Assembly: GCF_008329605.1 (NCBI RefSeq)
Contig: NZ_NPKO01000006.1
Span: 124,001-188,000, forward strand
DNA from: Mycolicibacterium sp. P9-64
GTDB lineage: Bacteria; Actinomycetota; Actinomycetes; Mycobacteriales; Mycobacteriaceae
Reading direction: 5' to 3'
DNA length: 64,000 nucleotides
The notes below the pieces were generated by a model. The model saw nothing but the letters and a program-made list of their open reading frames with translations, searched no databases and was not told the origin of the DNA. Positions 1 through 8,941 of this stretch are shown here, piece by piece (position 1 is the stretch's first letter; each line of letters opens with the position of its first letter). The position numbers and the translations under genes were made by a program.

Positions 1-330
1 ACGGTGCTGACGCACGACCCGAAGTTCGACGTGCCACTGCTGGAGGTGGCACTCCGGATGCCGGAGATCGAGTACGTCGGAGCCATGGGATCGCGGCGGA
101 CCCACCAGGTCCGGTTGGAGCGGCTACGCGAGATGGGGTTGACCGAGGAAGAACTGGGGCGGCTGTACGGCCCGATCGGCCTCGACCTCGGTGCTCGCAC
201 CCCGGAGGAGACCGCCATCTCCATCGTCGCCGAGATCATCGCCGGCCGTTGGGGCGGAACGGGGCGCCATCTCAAGGACACTGCTGGGCAGATCCACGAG
301 CGCGCCGATCGGAGCCTGGCCGCGCTCTAG
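1..330 (+). CDS. XdhC-family protein, C-terminal part (cut by window start)
   Basis: The frame is open from base 1 to the TAG at 328-330, so only the last 109 residues are present and the true start lies upstream. The segment reads VLTHDPKFD, then VGAMGSRRTH, then GPIGLDLGARTPEE. These are hallmarks of the C-terminal Rossmann-like domain of XdhC/CoxI proteins. Family members insert or protect the molybdenum cofactor of xanthine dehydrogenase-type hydroxylases. It ends 7 bp before the convergent PucR-type gene. With the regulator, amidohydrolase and NCS1 permease that follow, this suggests the edge of a purine catabolism locus, probably with xanthine dehydrogenase genes upstream. Family assignment is firm; the pathway is inferred from context. 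Confidence 0.9.
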   Translation, partial: TVLTHDPKFDVPLLEVALRMPEIEYVGAMGSRRTHQVRLERLREMGLTEEELGRLYGPIGLDLGARTPEETAISIVAEIIAGRWGGTGRHLKDTAGQIHERADRSLAAL

Positions 331-337
331 CGTCGAG

Positions 338-1996
338 TCACTTGGGGTGATGCGCGAGATTGCGTTGCATCTCGGTGATCTGCAACGCGACGCCGACCTG
401 GATGGCCACCGGTGTGCTCGTGCTGAAGGGCCCGAGGAGCCGCTCCAGTTTGGCCAACCGGTATCGCAACGTGTTGTAGTGGTAGTGCAGGTGTCGCGCC
501 GACTCGGCCATGTTCATGTTGTGCTCGATCAGAGATTCCAAGGTGTGCAACATCTCTGAGCGTTCGGGATCACTCAACCGCAGGAGAGGTCCCAGCGTCT
601 CCTCGGCGAACCCACGCAGTTCGTCGTCGCCCACCTGGGCGAGGAGCCGGAACAGCCCGAGCTCGCCGTACGCGGTGACCGCACTCGTCCCCGATACCCG
701 GTGGCCCAACCGCAGCGCAGTGCGTGCCTCTTGATAGGCGGTCGGGATGCCGCCCGGGCCAGGGTAACTGCGGCTGATGCCGACGGCGTATTCGCCGTGC
801 GCGTACTGAGCGACCTCGGCTTGGACTGCACGTGCGATGGTGAGCACGTCCTTGCCGGCACCGATGACGGCGACGAGTTCGGAGCCGAGGCCCGCTGCGG
901 CCGCGGACCGGTCCCTACTTCGAACCGCCGACGCCCAGAACTCGATCGCCCGCTCGTCGGCGAGCCGGGATTGCCGCTTGCTGACCGGGGATTCGTCGGT
1001 GGTGCCTTCCCTGCGCCCGACGAGGACGACGATGTCTCGCTCGAGATCCCAGCCGAAGCCGGATCCCAGGGTCGCGTACTCATCGGAGTCGATGTCGCTG
1101 CCGGTGATCAGCTCGAACAGTGCGTTGGATGCGAAGCGGCGCTCCACGGCTCCCACCGCGAGGTCGCGGGTCACCTCGAGGGCGGCCACGATCGCAGCTT
1201 GCTCGACGGCCACCACGCTGAACTCGCCCAGCGGCCGGTCGGCTTCGACGGCGATCACGTACCCGTGGTGCAGCTTGCCCGCTCGAATCTCGCGGGACGC
1301 CCAGTGCTTTCCCGTGGCCTTGTCGGTATGGACGTCGGACAAACCCAGCTGCCTGACGTCGACTGAATCCGCATTCAGCAGACGGAGTTTGGTCAGCGGA
1401 CCTTCGTCGCCGGCGAGGGTGAGGACCATTCCCTGTGGATCTGCGATCACGACGCTCGCATCGCCCAGTAGGCCAGATAGCCTGCGCGCCAACTCGATCA
1501 GGCCGCCGCCGGACAGCGTGATCTCGAGGAAGGAGTGATGGATCTCCTGGGCTCTTGCCAAGGCGGCGGCTTGGCGATTGATGATCGTGGCAAATGCCCT
1601 GGTCAAGATGTCGTCGAACCGGATGTGTTCGGGGATCACGACGAGAGGCAGGCCGAGTCGCTCGGCGACGTCGATCATGGGCTGGCCGAGCTCGGGCATG
1701 TAGCGGTCGAGCTTGATGCCGATTCCAGCCAGGCCGAGGCCGTGCAGGTCCGTCAACAGCTTGGCTTGCCCCGCATCGTCGCGGGGTAGGGGAAATCCCG
1801 TCGCGAGCAGGAACTCGTCCGGTCTGACCCAGCGGCCAATGTCCGGGACCGTCATGACGTTCACGGCGCTCACGGTCTGACCGATGCCCGCACGCCCGGC
1901 GACGAGTTGGGCGCCGGCGAGTACGTCGTCGTCGAGCAACTCGGCGAGAGTGAGGGTTTGGCCTGCGGTTTCGGCCGCGACATCACGCTGATTCAT
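338..1996 (-). CDS. PucR-family transcriptional regulator
   Basis: This 552-residue protein has the PucR layout. An N-terminal purine-catabolism (PucR) domain covers about residues 10-135 (LLDDDVLAGAQLVAGRAGIG, then MTVPDIGRWVRPDEFLLATG). A divergent GGDEF-like middle region follows. A C-terminal PucR helix-turn-helix lies near residues 490-535 (NMNMAESARHLHYHYNTLRY). PucR proteins control purine or other nitrogen-source degradation genes in response to pathway metabolites. The ATG at 1996 sits 132 bp from the divergent F420-reductase-like gene, so the shared interval is a plausible target. Length and domain order are normal for the family. Its actual effector is not visible from sequence. 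Confidence 0.93.
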   Translation of the reverse strand: MNQRDVAAETAGQTLTLAELLDDDVLAGAQLVAGRAGIGQTVSAVNVMTVPDIGRWVRPDEFLLATGFPLPRDDAGQAKLLTDLHGLGLAGIGIKLDRYMPELGQPMIDVAERLGLPLVVIPEHIRFDDILTRAFATIINRQAAALARAQEIHHSFLEITLSGGGLIELARRLSGLLGDASVVIADPQGMVLTLAGDEGPLTKLRLLNADSVDVRQLGLSDVHTDKATGKHWASREIRAGKLHHGYVIAVEADRPLGEFSVVAVEQAAIVAALEVTRDLAVGAVERRFASNALFELITGSDIDSDEYATLGSGFGWDLERDIVVLVGRREGTTDESPVSKRQSRLADERAIEFWASAVRSRDRSAAAAGLGSELVAVIGAGKDVLTIARAVQAEVAQYAHGEYAVGISRSYPGPGGIPTAYQEARTALRLGHRVSGTSAVTAYGELGLFRLLAQVGDDELRGFAEETLGPLLRLSDPERSEMLHTLESLIEHNMNMAESARHLHYHYNTLRYRLAKLERLLGPFSTSTPVAIQVGVALQITEMQRNLAHHPK

Positions 1997-2128
1997 CGAC
2001 TACGAGTTTAGCGCCAATGAACAATGATTGTGCGTTTTCTTGGTAATAGTAGCCATGGGTCGGGGCCGTGATTGTTCGTACGGTTTTGACATGAAGCAGC
2101 GTGCGAGTGCCCGGCCGGAAGTCCTGTC

Positions 2129-2900
2129 ATGACCGAGACGGTGTCGATCCTCGGCGGGACGGGGAACCTGGGCTTCGGCCTCGCGGTTCGACTCGGCGCT
2201 GCTGGATACACGGTCTGTCTCGGGTCGCGTGATGCGGAACGCGCACGGGATGCTGCCGTCCGCGCGCGACACATGATCGGCGGCGGGGCGTTCATCGGAT
2301 GTCTGAACGGCGACGCCGTCACGCAAGCGGATCGGTTGATCGTGGCGGCGGTGCCATTCGTCAGCCACGCGTCCACGCTGCAGGGCGTGGCGGACAGTTG
2401 GCGGTCAGGACACGTGCTGTTGGACACCACTGTTCCGCTCGCCACCGCAATCGGCGGGCGCGCAACGCATTTGGTCGAGCCTTGGCACGGATCGGCCGCT
2501 CAGCAAGCACGCGCCACCGTCAAGGGGGAGGTCGCCGTGGCCTCTGGCTTGCACACCATCAGTGCGGCAGCGCTGCGCGATCTCGAGCGGCCGCTCGACC
2601 AGGACACGTTGATCTGCGGTGACCGCACCGCGAAGGACGTGGTTACCGAGGTCCTCGAGCACATCGACGGACTCCGCGTCGTCGACGCCGGATCGCTCGC
2701 TCGAAATGAGCCGCCTCCTCGAAGGGCTCACTCCGGTTCTGATCGGCATCAACATGCGCAACAAGACGCACGCAGGCATTCAAGTGACACGCCTCGACGT
2801 TCGTAGGGCCGTACGCCCGGCAAACCCTGTGCTGTCTGCCAAAACACCCACGGTGGCACTGGCGGCTGGACACAATGACGCCGAAGTGAGCAGCTCTTAG
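2129..2900 (+). pseudogene. NADPH-dependent F420 reductase-like gene, frameshifted near its 3' end
   Basis: The N-terminal 190 codons encode a Rossmann protein of the F420:NADPH oxidoreductase family (SILGGTGNLGFGLAVRLG, later VKGEVAVASGLHTIS). At 2696-2703 the tetranucleotide CTCG occurs twice in tandem. In the first frame translation then runs into low-complexity sequence and stops at 2806. One frame over, the expected family C-terminus continues as EMSRLLEGLTPVLIGINMRN and runs to a TAG at 2900. Removing one CTCG restores GSLEMSRLLEGL without a break. The gene is therefore either a recent pseudogene, a slippage variant or a sequencing error. The ATG at 2129 is preceded by a weak GGAAG. It sits between pucR and the amidohydrolase, 9 bp from the latter. 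Confidence 0.85.
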
Positions 2901-2909
2901 GCTGACCCA

Positions 2910-3560
2910 GTGAATGACGTACCAGCGGTCAGCGCAAGCATCATCGTCGATCCGACGCGGACGGCGTTTCTGATCATCGACATGCAGAACGACTTCGTCC
3001 TTCCCGAGGCCCAGATATCGACGCCCGGTGCCATGGACCTCATTCCGACGATCGCCGCGTTCGCCGACGCGTGCCGCAAGCGCGGATTCCCCGTCGTCTA
3101 CACCCGCGAGATGCACCGGCCCGGGCTCGAGGACTTCGGCATCGAGGGCTGCTTCGAGCCGCCGCATTGCCTCGAGGGAACCGCAGGCCCCGACATCGTC
3201 GCCGGCCTGGAACCACAGCCGGGAGACTTCGTCATCTCTGCAAAGCGCCGCTATGACGCGTTTCTCGGCACGGAGTTGGATGTCGTGCTGCGCGGCCTGA
3301 AGGTCGAGAACATCATCTTTGCGGGCGTCTGCACCGACATCTGCGTCGTGAACACGGTCATGACGGCGCGTAATCACGACTACCGGTGCTACGTGCTGCG
3401 CGACGCGGTGGACGCGACATCGCCTGCACGCCAGGATGCCGCGCTGTTGTGCCTGAGCCACGTGTTCGCCCGGGTTGGTGATACGGCCGAGGCCGCAGAG
3501 CTTTTCGGCCTCGGGTCGAAGCACGTCGCGGCGTCCCGTCGGGTTGGCCTTCTCAGCTAG
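2910..3560 (+). CDS. Isochorismatase-family cysteine hydrolase (ureidoacrylate/N-carbamoyl amidohydrolase-like)
   Basis: This 216-residue protein begins at GTG 2910, nine bases after the end of the preceding frameshifted gene. The catalytic triad of the isochorismatase-like fold is visible: Asp in FLIIDMQNDFVLP, Lys in VISAKRRYDAF and Cys in AGVCTDICVVNTVM. Members with this spacing include RutB and N-carbamoyl-type amidohydrolases that act on products of pyrimidine or purine ring opening. With PucR, XdhC and an NCS1 permease nearby, a ureido or carbamoyl substrate is a reasonable inference. The exact substrate cannot be read from sequence. The protein has no signal peptide and should be cytosolic. 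Confidence 0.9.
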   Translation: MNDVPAVSASIIVDPTRTAFLIIDMQNDFVLPEAQISTPGAMDLIPTIAAFADACRKRGFPVVYTREMHRPGLEDFGIEGCFEPPHCLEGTAGPDIVAGLEPQPGDFVISAKRRYDAFLGTELDVVLRGLKVENIIFAGVCTDICVVNTVMTARNHDYRCYVLRDAVDATSPARQDAALLCLSHVFARVGDTAEAAELFGLGSKHVAASRRVGLLS

Positions 3561-3574
3561 GCAGTGCAGCCGAA

Positions 3575-3605
3575 GACGGGGTGGCCGCTGGGCGGCCACC
3601 CCGTC
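3575..3605. terminator. Bidirectional hairpin terminator between convergent genes
   Basis: A perfect 14-bp stem (GACGGGGTGGCCGC paired with GCGGCCACCCCGTC) closes a 3-nt TGG loop. It lies 15 bp after the amidohydrolase stop and 17 bp from the permease stop. There is no long T tract, which is usual for actinobacterial terminators. The symmetry means it can act on both strands. Confidence 0.85.
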
Positions 3606-3622
3606 CTTCGTCGCTGGTTCTG

Positions 3623-5050
3623 CTATTGCACGGTGGGGGACAAGGTGTTTCGAGGCGCGAACCGACCTCGCGCGACGAGGTAGATCGCAGCGGCAACGAT
3701 GCCCGACACGAAGTAGCTGACGTCGGCCCCGTCCAGGCTGGAACCGATCGGGCCGGTGTAGAAGTCGTTGGCCATGAACGGAATCGAGATCACTACGCCC
3801 GCGAGCATCGCCGCGATACCCGCGACGTTGATCCGGCCGAACGCGCCGGTGGGTGTGTAGAAGTTCTCGACCGGTAGTGAGTTGCGCCCGGCTCGCTGAA
3901 CCACGAAGTAGTCGATGAGCAAGACCGCGACCCACGGCGTGATGTAGTACGACACGACGTGCAGGAAGAGCAGGAAGTTCGATTGGAACTGATCCCCGCC
4001 GAACACCAGGGCGATGACCATCCCGATGACGCCGGCGATGGTGACGGTGACCCATTGCGGCAGCTTCACGTCGCAGGTCAGGGTGGCCATCGCGCCGCTG
4101 TAGAGGTTCACCGAGTTGTGCGGGATGGCCGACAATCCCAGGGTCAGCAGCACGACGTAGCGCAGCCAATCCGGCATGGCCAAGGCGAACGTGTCGAGGA
4201 CGTCCCCGTTCGGCGCGAGCGTAATGAGCCCTGCGCCAAGGCACATCATCCACGTGGTCGAGCTGAACAGGCCGAGCGTGGCCGCCGAGAACGTCGACGA
4301 GGGCTTGCTGTTCTCGGGCAGGTACCGCGAGTAGTCGGACGCGTACGGCGCCCAGCTTGCGGTGTAGCCGAACACCGCCGTGAAGAGCACGAACCAGGCG
4401 AGCCAGAAGTCGCTGCCCGTTGCGCTGGCCGTAGAGCCCGGCCCACCGCCATGGAACACCAGGAAGATCGTGACGACGGTGAGCACGACCATGCTCACGT
4501 TGGTGATGATCTTGCCCATCGTGTGCAGGATCCGGTATCCGAAGATGCCGATGACGATGCTGACGACCGCGACGACCACGACGGTCGGCGCATAGGGTGT
4601 ATTGAGCAGGCCGGCAAGTGATTTGGCACCCAGCACGGTGCCGACGCTGTAGTAGCCGATGAAGATCAACAGGGACAGGATCGACGGCAGGAAGTTGCCG
4701 TAGTAGCCGAACGGTGCCCGTCCCATCGGGAGCTGCGGCATGCCGAGCCGTGGCCCCATCACCGCACATGCGCCGGTGATGAGCGAGCCGAGGAGATTGG
4801 CGAGGATGATTGCGGAGACGCTGCCGGTGAAGCCGAGGCCGAGCGGGCCGCCGCTAGCGCCGAGGAAGATCCCGGCGAGGTAGATGACGGGTGCGAATCG
4901 GACGGTGAACTGGTTGCGTGGCCTGCCGTAGCGGCGACTCGTCGGGACGTGCGCGATGCCGTGCCGTTCGAGAGCCAACGTCCGGCCCGCGGGTTCGGAG
5001 GAGTGCGATTGGCCCTTGGGCGTGGTCGCATGGGCGCTTCTGACGTTCAT
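3623..5050 (-). CDS. NCS1-family nucleobase/hydantoin-type permease
   Basis: This 475-residue integral membrane protein has about 12 hydrophobic segments. It carries the NCS1 (purine-cytosine permease) signature near residues 45-110, with a Gly-rich first helix (AGIFLGASGGPLGLGF) and MGRAPFGYYGN. Later motifs include SWAPYASDYSRYLP and IDYFVVQRAGRN. NCS1 carriers import cytosine, purines, allantoin, uracil or hydantoins with a cation. It is convergent with the amidohydrolase and belongs to the same presumed N-heterocycle locus. The start at 5050 is ATG. A palindrome 57 bp upstream is a likely operator. The specific substrate is unknown. Confidence 0.9.
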   Translation of the reverse strand: MNVRSAHATTPKGQSHSSEPAGRTLALERHGIAHVPTSRRYGRPRNQFTVRFAPVIYLAGIFLGASGGPLGLGFTGSVSAIILANLLGSLITGACAVMGPRLGMPQLPMGRAPFGYYGNFLPSILSLLIFIGYYSVGTVLGAKSLAGLLNTPYAPTVVVVAVVSIVIGIFGYRILHTMGKIITNVSMVVLTVVTIFLVFHGGGPGSTASATGSDFWLAWFVLFTAVFGYTASWAPYASDYSRYLPENSKPSSTFSAATLGLFSSTTWMMCLGAGLITLAPNGDVLDTFALAMPDWLRYVVLLTLGLSAIPHNSVNLYSGAMATLTCDVKLPQWVTVTIAGVIGMVIALVFGGDQFQSNFLLFLHVVSYYITPWVAVLLIDYFVVQRAGRNSLPVENFYTPTGAFGRINVAGIAAMLAGVVISIPFMANDFYTGPIGSSLDGADVSYFVSGIVAAAIYLVARGRFAPRNTLSPTVQ

Positions 5051-5106
5051 CGATGTCCTCGTTTTCTTGGCACAAGGAGGTTGTGACGCCCATCACGCTA
5101 GGTTCG

Positions 5107-5124
5107 GTGTGCACGCTTGCACAC
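5107..5124. promoter_or_regulatory. Inverted repeat upstream of the NCS1 permease gene
   Basis: Perfect 7-bp arms GTGTGCA and TGCACAC are separated by CGCT, centred about 65 bp upstream of the permease start. The symmetry fits a dimeric regulator. The PucR-type protein at 338-1996 is the obvious local candidate, but no sequence evidence links them. Confidence 0.5.
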
Positions 5125-5201
5125 ATGACCGAGAGCCAAACGCGAGCCCCCGATCCTTGTCAGGAGGTGACAACGGCGGCATTCGGCAACACGACGCCGG
5201 A

Positions 5202-5591
5202 CTAGCTCTTCCGGGGTCCCTTCGGCGGAGCCTCCGCACCGCCGCGAGTTGCGAGCCGACTCAGGGTGGATACCCCCGGCACGCTCGATACCGCGTTGTA
5301 GACGTCGTTGCCCGTGGCGACGAGTGCTTCCAGTTGGGGGAGCAGTGCGTCCATCGTTCGGATCAACGGATCGGCCAGTGCGAGGTAGCGTTCGGCGCGG
5401 TCGATGGCGGTGTTCAAGCGTTCGGTGGTCGTTGCCAGATTCTCCAGGAGATCGGGCAGCTGACTAGCGAGTTGAATCGACGCAGGTGGTATGCGCATCG
5501 CTCCGCTGGCGACCGATTGTGCGGTCTCCGCCGCCGCCTGTGCAGCGGAGACGATGTCTCTCGGGGTCGGGACCTTCTGGCTCATGTGCAC
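5202..5591 (-). CDS. Conserved hypothetical helical protein
   Basis: This gene encodes 129 residues starting MHMSQKVPTPRDIVS. It is rich in Ala, Leu and Thr in long amphipathic stretches (ENLATTTERLNTAIDRAERY, DALLPQLEALVATGND), consistent with helical bundles or coiled coil. The tail is basic (GGAEAPPKGPRKS). There is no signal peptide, membrane segment or catalytic motif. Proteins of this look are common single genes in mycobacteria, but I do not recognise a named family. It may start two codons later at the second Met. It lies between the permease and an MFS gene, all on the same strand, with more than 65 bp on each side. Confidence 0.7.
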   Translation of the reverse strand: MHMSQKVPTPRDIVSAAQAAAETAQSVASGAMRIPPASIQLASQLPDLLENLATTTERLNTAIDRAERYLALADPLIRTMDALLPQLEALVATGNDVYNAVSSVPGVSTLSRLATRGGAEAPPKGPRKS

Positions 5592-5658
5592 AACGATGCC
5601 GCAGAGTGCACCAGATGTCCGTTCTTTGCCATGAACCGTCGTGCGAGGGCGGTGCCCG

Positions 5659-7143
5659 TCAGCCCCATTCGTGGTTCATTGCGCGAACATCGACCTTCGC
5701 CTCGACCGACCCCACTTGGCGTTGCCTGCCGCGGGAACTCGCGATCAGCACTAGCGCCAGTCCGGCCGTGACCGCCCCCGCGATGAAGATCGTCACGAAG
5801 GCATGCTCGGGCGGCATGCCCGTGGCGGCGACGGGTCGGCCGAGGAGGACGGCCACCGCGGCGGCCGCGATCGCACTACCGACCGTGCGGGCGATCGCGT
5901 TTACCCCTGTGGCCACACCGGTCTCGCCACCGTCGACCTCGCTCACCACCAGTGCAGGCAAGGCGCCGTACGCGAGGCTGATGTAGCCGTTGGTCCAGAT
6001 GCCGGCGACGATCACCTGCCAGGGCTGCGAATGCGCAAGCGCCAGCCACAGGAATCCGATGATGCCGGTCAGTGCTCCACACACCAGGACTGGCCGGGCG
6101 CCGAACCGATCGATGAACTTGCCGCTGAGCGTCGCGGTGACGAACCCCGCCACCGCACCTGGAAGCAGGAACACCACGCTGGCGTGCAGAACCGTTGCGC
6201 TGAAACCATATCCGGCGGCCGCACGGTCGATCTGGACGAACTGTGTCAGGCCAAGGAAGCTGAAGTAGAGACCCATGCCCACGAACACCGTCGCGAGGTT
6301 GGTCAACAGCACCGGCCGCCGCGCCAGCATCGTGGTGGAAACCAATGGATGCGTTTGCCTGCGCTCCCACGCCCACCACGTGAGTAGAACGAGGATGCCG
6401 GACACCGCACATCCGATGGTGGCCGGTGCGGTCCAACCCCACGAATTGCCTTGCGTAATCGTCAGAAGCATGGCCGATAGACCAGCCGCCAGACCGGCTG
6501 CGCCCAACCAATCGATCGTTCCGTCAGCGCTTCCCGTTCGTGATGGGATGGCAGCCAGCGCCACCGCGATCACGAACACGACGAATCCCGTTGTCAGCCA
6601 GAACACTCGGTGATAACCCGCGGTGCCGTCCATCAACAGGCCCGTGACGACGAGGCCGACGCCGCCACCGAAGCCCAACGTGCCGGACAGCACTGCGAGT
6701 GCGCCGACGACCTGTCCTTCGGGAAGTTCGTCGCGGAGGAGCGCGACACAGATCGGATACAGCGAGTACGAAACTCCTTGCAGCACGCGAGCGAAGATCA
6801 GTATCGCGAGCGACGACGTCGTCGCGGCGAGCAGTGAGCCGACGAGGACGACGACGAGCACACCGAGCAGGACGTACTTCTTGTTGTGCAGATCGGCGAG
6901 TCGGCCGATGAGCGGTGTCGACGCCGCCGCCGCCAGCAGGTTTGCGGTCACCGTCCAGCTCACCGCTACCGACGAGGCGTTCAGTTGGTGGGCGATGATG
7001 CCGAGAATCGGGACCACCGCGGTCTGGAGCACTGCCACGGTCAGCGCGACCAAGCTCAGGGCGGCCACCAGGAGCCGAGGTCGTGTGGACGGCCGGCCAA
7101 CCTGGGTCAAGATCGGCTCCCTTCCGTGCGCTCTGCTTCGCAT
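5659..7143 (-). CDS. MFS transporter, DHA2-like 14-helix drug exporter
   Basis: This 494-residue membrane protein has roughly 14 hydrophobic helices, the layout of the DHA2 drug:H+ antiporters. The loop 2-3 MFS motif is seen as LIGRLADLHNKKYVLLG near residues 75-92. A second-half counterpart is GKFIDRFGARPVLVCG. The N-terminus (RSRAHGREPILTQVGRPSTR) is basic and cytosolic. It lies 77 bp downstream of the FAD monooxygenase on the same strand, so the two are probably co-transcribed under the TetR operator at 8873. An enzyme that hydroxylates a compound next to an exporter suggests detoxification or antibiotic resistance. That role is inferred. Confidence 0.9.
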   Translation of the reverse strand: MRSRAHGREPILTQVGRPSTRPRLLVAALSLVALTVAVLQTAVVPILGIIAHQLNASSVAVSWTVTANLLAAAASTPLIGRLADLHNKKYVLLGVLVVVLVGSLLAATTSSLAILIFARVLQGVSYSLYPICVALLRDELPEGQVVGALAVLSGTLGFGGGVGLVVTGLLMDGTAGYHRVFWLTTGFVVFVIAVALAAIPSRTGSADGTIDWLGAAGLAAGLSAMLLTITQGNSWGWTAPATIGCAVSGILVLLTWWAWERRQTHPLVSTTMLARRPVLLTNLATVFVGMGLYFSFLGLTQFVQIDRAAAGYGFSATVLHASVVFLLPGAVAGFVTATLSGKFIDRFGARPVLVCGALTGIIGFLWLALAHSQPWQVIVAGIWTNGYISLAYGALPALVVSEVDGGETGVATGVNAIARTVGSAIAAAAVAVLLGRPVAATGMPPEHAFVTIFIAGAVTAGLALVLIASSRGRQRQVGSVEAKVDVRAMNHEWG

Positions 7144-7220
7144 TGCTAATTATGTCGCCTATCGAAATGCTGCTCGAGGTCAGGTCCGCGCAGCCACGTA
7201 CGCCGGCGCGACGCCGCTCC

Positions 7221-8771
7221 TCACCGGATTGCTGGGCACGTTGCGTCACCCAGCCAGCGGCGCAGGGCGGCCCCCAGGCCGGCCGGATCGCTGGCCCCGT
7301 CGGCCGCTGCCCACGCTACGAAGCCGTCGGGGCGCACCAGCAAGCCGGTCAGTCCTGCGCCGTCAGCAGTACCGCGGACCAGCTCCAGCCGTCCGGCGTA
7401 GGACTCGACCAACGCTGAAAGCCGTTCGTCCCCAGTGAGATCGACGAGCAACGTGCGCCCGGTGTGAGCGTGATCGGCGAGCCAGGTGCCGTCGTCCAGT
7501 CGGAGCTTGGGCATCATCCCGCCGACTAGCGGGTGGTTGCCATGGTCGTCTCCGAAGTCGTAACGCGGCCACAGGCCGGAGGCCCGTTTGACGTAGTAGG
7601 TGGCGCCGTCCCGGGTGGCGTAGAACTCGGTGAGCAGGCCCCTGAGCGCACTGCTGTTGGCGTCGCCGCGCATCGCGGCCACCTGCGCACGCGTCCAGTC
7701 GAGAATCCAGGCGCCGACCGGATGCCGTTCGCTGGTGTAGGTGTCGAGCAGACCCTCGGGTGCCCACCCAAGCACGGTGGCGGCGAGTTTCCAGCCCAGA
7801 TTGACCGCATCGCCGAATCCCAGATTCATGCCTTGGCCGCTGAAGGGGGAGTGCACGTGCGCGGCGTCACCGCACAGGAGCACGCGACCGCGGCGATACG
7901 TCGTGGCCTGCCGTGCGTTGTCGGTGAAGCGTGCGGCGCTGGTGATGTCGGTGATGCGGACGTCGACCCCACTGACCCGCCGCACGCTGTCCTCCATCTC
8001 GGCCGCGGTGACCGGTGCGTCCCGATCGTGGGGGGAGCCGTCGAACTCGATGGTGCGCAGTCGGCCCGGTTTGGGTCCGGAGACGTAGAGACCGGTGGGG
8101 GTGTATTGCCAGCCGGACTTCAGCTGATCGGTACCCTCTACCGTGAAAATGCCTTGGCGGCCGATGATCTCGGGATCGGTGCCGATGAAGTCGAAACCCG
8201 CGATGCGTCGGATCTGACTGCGTCCTCCATCGCAGCCGACGAGCCAGCCCGCGCGCACGGTGGCTCCGCTGGCGAGGTGAATGGTCACCCCTGAGTCGTC
8301 CTCGTCGAACCCGAGCACCTCGACGCCGCGCCGTACCTCGACGCCGAGGTCCACGGCGCGCTGGCCCAGGACTCGTTCCAGCTCGACTTGGGGGATCTGG
8401 AGATACCAGCCGAATTCGCCGCGGTTGCGCAGGAGGGGATCGTCCCTGTCGACGGGGCCCGCTGGAATCTGAATCCCGCCAAAGTGTCCGGCGAAGGGTG
8501 CGTAGTGGCCCCGTGCGGCGCCTGCGGTGGGAGGTTCGGGGAACAGTCGTCGCACCACCGCGTCGGCGGCGGAGAGCAGGCCCCGCCGGTCGAGGGCCTC
8601 GATGGAGGCGGTGTTGATGCCCTCCGCCTTGACGACGGTGTCGGGTTCGGTCCGCCGCTCGACGACGAGCACGTCAACACCTGCCAGGCGTAGTTCGATC
8701 GCAAGCATCAGGCCGATCGGCCCGGCACCCGCAACGAGTACGTCATGGGTGGAGTCAGTTTCGATGGTCAT
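7221..8771 (-). CDS. FAD-dependent aromatic monooxygenase (PheA/TfdB, rifampicin monooxygenase-like)
   Basis: This 516-residue class A flavin monooxygenase carries the three family motifs. GxGxxG appears as VAGAGPIGLMLAIELRLAG near residues 12-30. A DG motif appears as GWLVGCDGGRSQIRR near 178-192. The second FAD motif is GRVLLCGDAAHVHSP followed by GQGMNLGFGDAVNLGWKL near 295-330. Such enzymes hydroxylate phenolic or polyketide rings with NAD(P)H and O2; Rox enzymes that inactivate rifamycins share this architecture. The ATG at 8771 lies 170 bp from the divergent TetR gene, and the perfect operator at 8873-8895 sits between them. Drug inactivation is inferred from neighbours, not proved. Confidence 0.92.
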   Translation of the reverse strand: MTIETDSTHDVLVAGAGPIGLMLAIELRLAGVDVLVVERRTEPDTVVKAEGINTASIEALDRRGLLSAADAVVRRLFPEPPTAGAARGHYAPFAGHFGGIQIPAGPVDRDDPLLRNRGEFGWYLQIPQVELERVLGQRAVDLGVEVRRGVEVLGFDEDDSGVTIHLASGATVRAGWLVGCDGGRSQIRRIAGFDFIGTDPEIIGRQGIFTVEGTDQLKSGWQYTPTGLYVSGPKPGRLRTIEFDGSPHDRDAPVTAAEMEDSVRRVSGVDVRITDITSAARFTDNARQATTYRRGRVLLCGDAAHVHSPFSGQGMNLGFGDAVNLGWKLAATVLGWAPEGLLDTYTSERHPVGAWILDWTRAQVAAMRGDANSSALRGLLTEFYATRDGATYYVKRASGLWPRYDFGDDHGNHPLVGGMMPKLRLDDGTWLADHAHTGRTLLVDLTGDERLSALVESYAGRLELVRGTADGAGLTGLLVRPDGFVAWAAADGASDPAGLGAALRRWLGDATCPAIR

Positions 8772-8872
8772 TGAAGGTCCTTGTCTTTCACTGAGGTTGG
8801 TGGTCGCGGCCGGGCAGCAGTGGCGCCGGCACGAAGGAGAGGACGGTCAGCCCGAGGCCTCAAGTATGCGAA

Positions 8873-8895
8873 CACTGTTCTATATTGGAACAGTG
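8873..8895. promoter_or_regulatory. TetR operator between monooxygenase and tetR
   Basis: Perfect inverted repeat CACTGTTC / GAACAGTG with a 7-bp AT-rich spacer TATATTG. The spacer looks like a -10 element, so binding would block promoter opening. Position midway in the divergent interval fits autoregulation plus control of the monooxygenase-exporter pair. Confidence 0.75.
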
Positions 8896-8941
8896 ATCGT
8901 GTCAACTAGAACTCTGCTCGTTTGGCGTCTAGACTGGGCGA

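Noticed and set aside
2643..4769. Very long minus-strand open frame across the amidohydrolase and permease
   Set aside because: It is an antisense/out-of-phase shadow in GC-rich DNA, extremely Arg/His-rich, and overlaps two well-supported genes.
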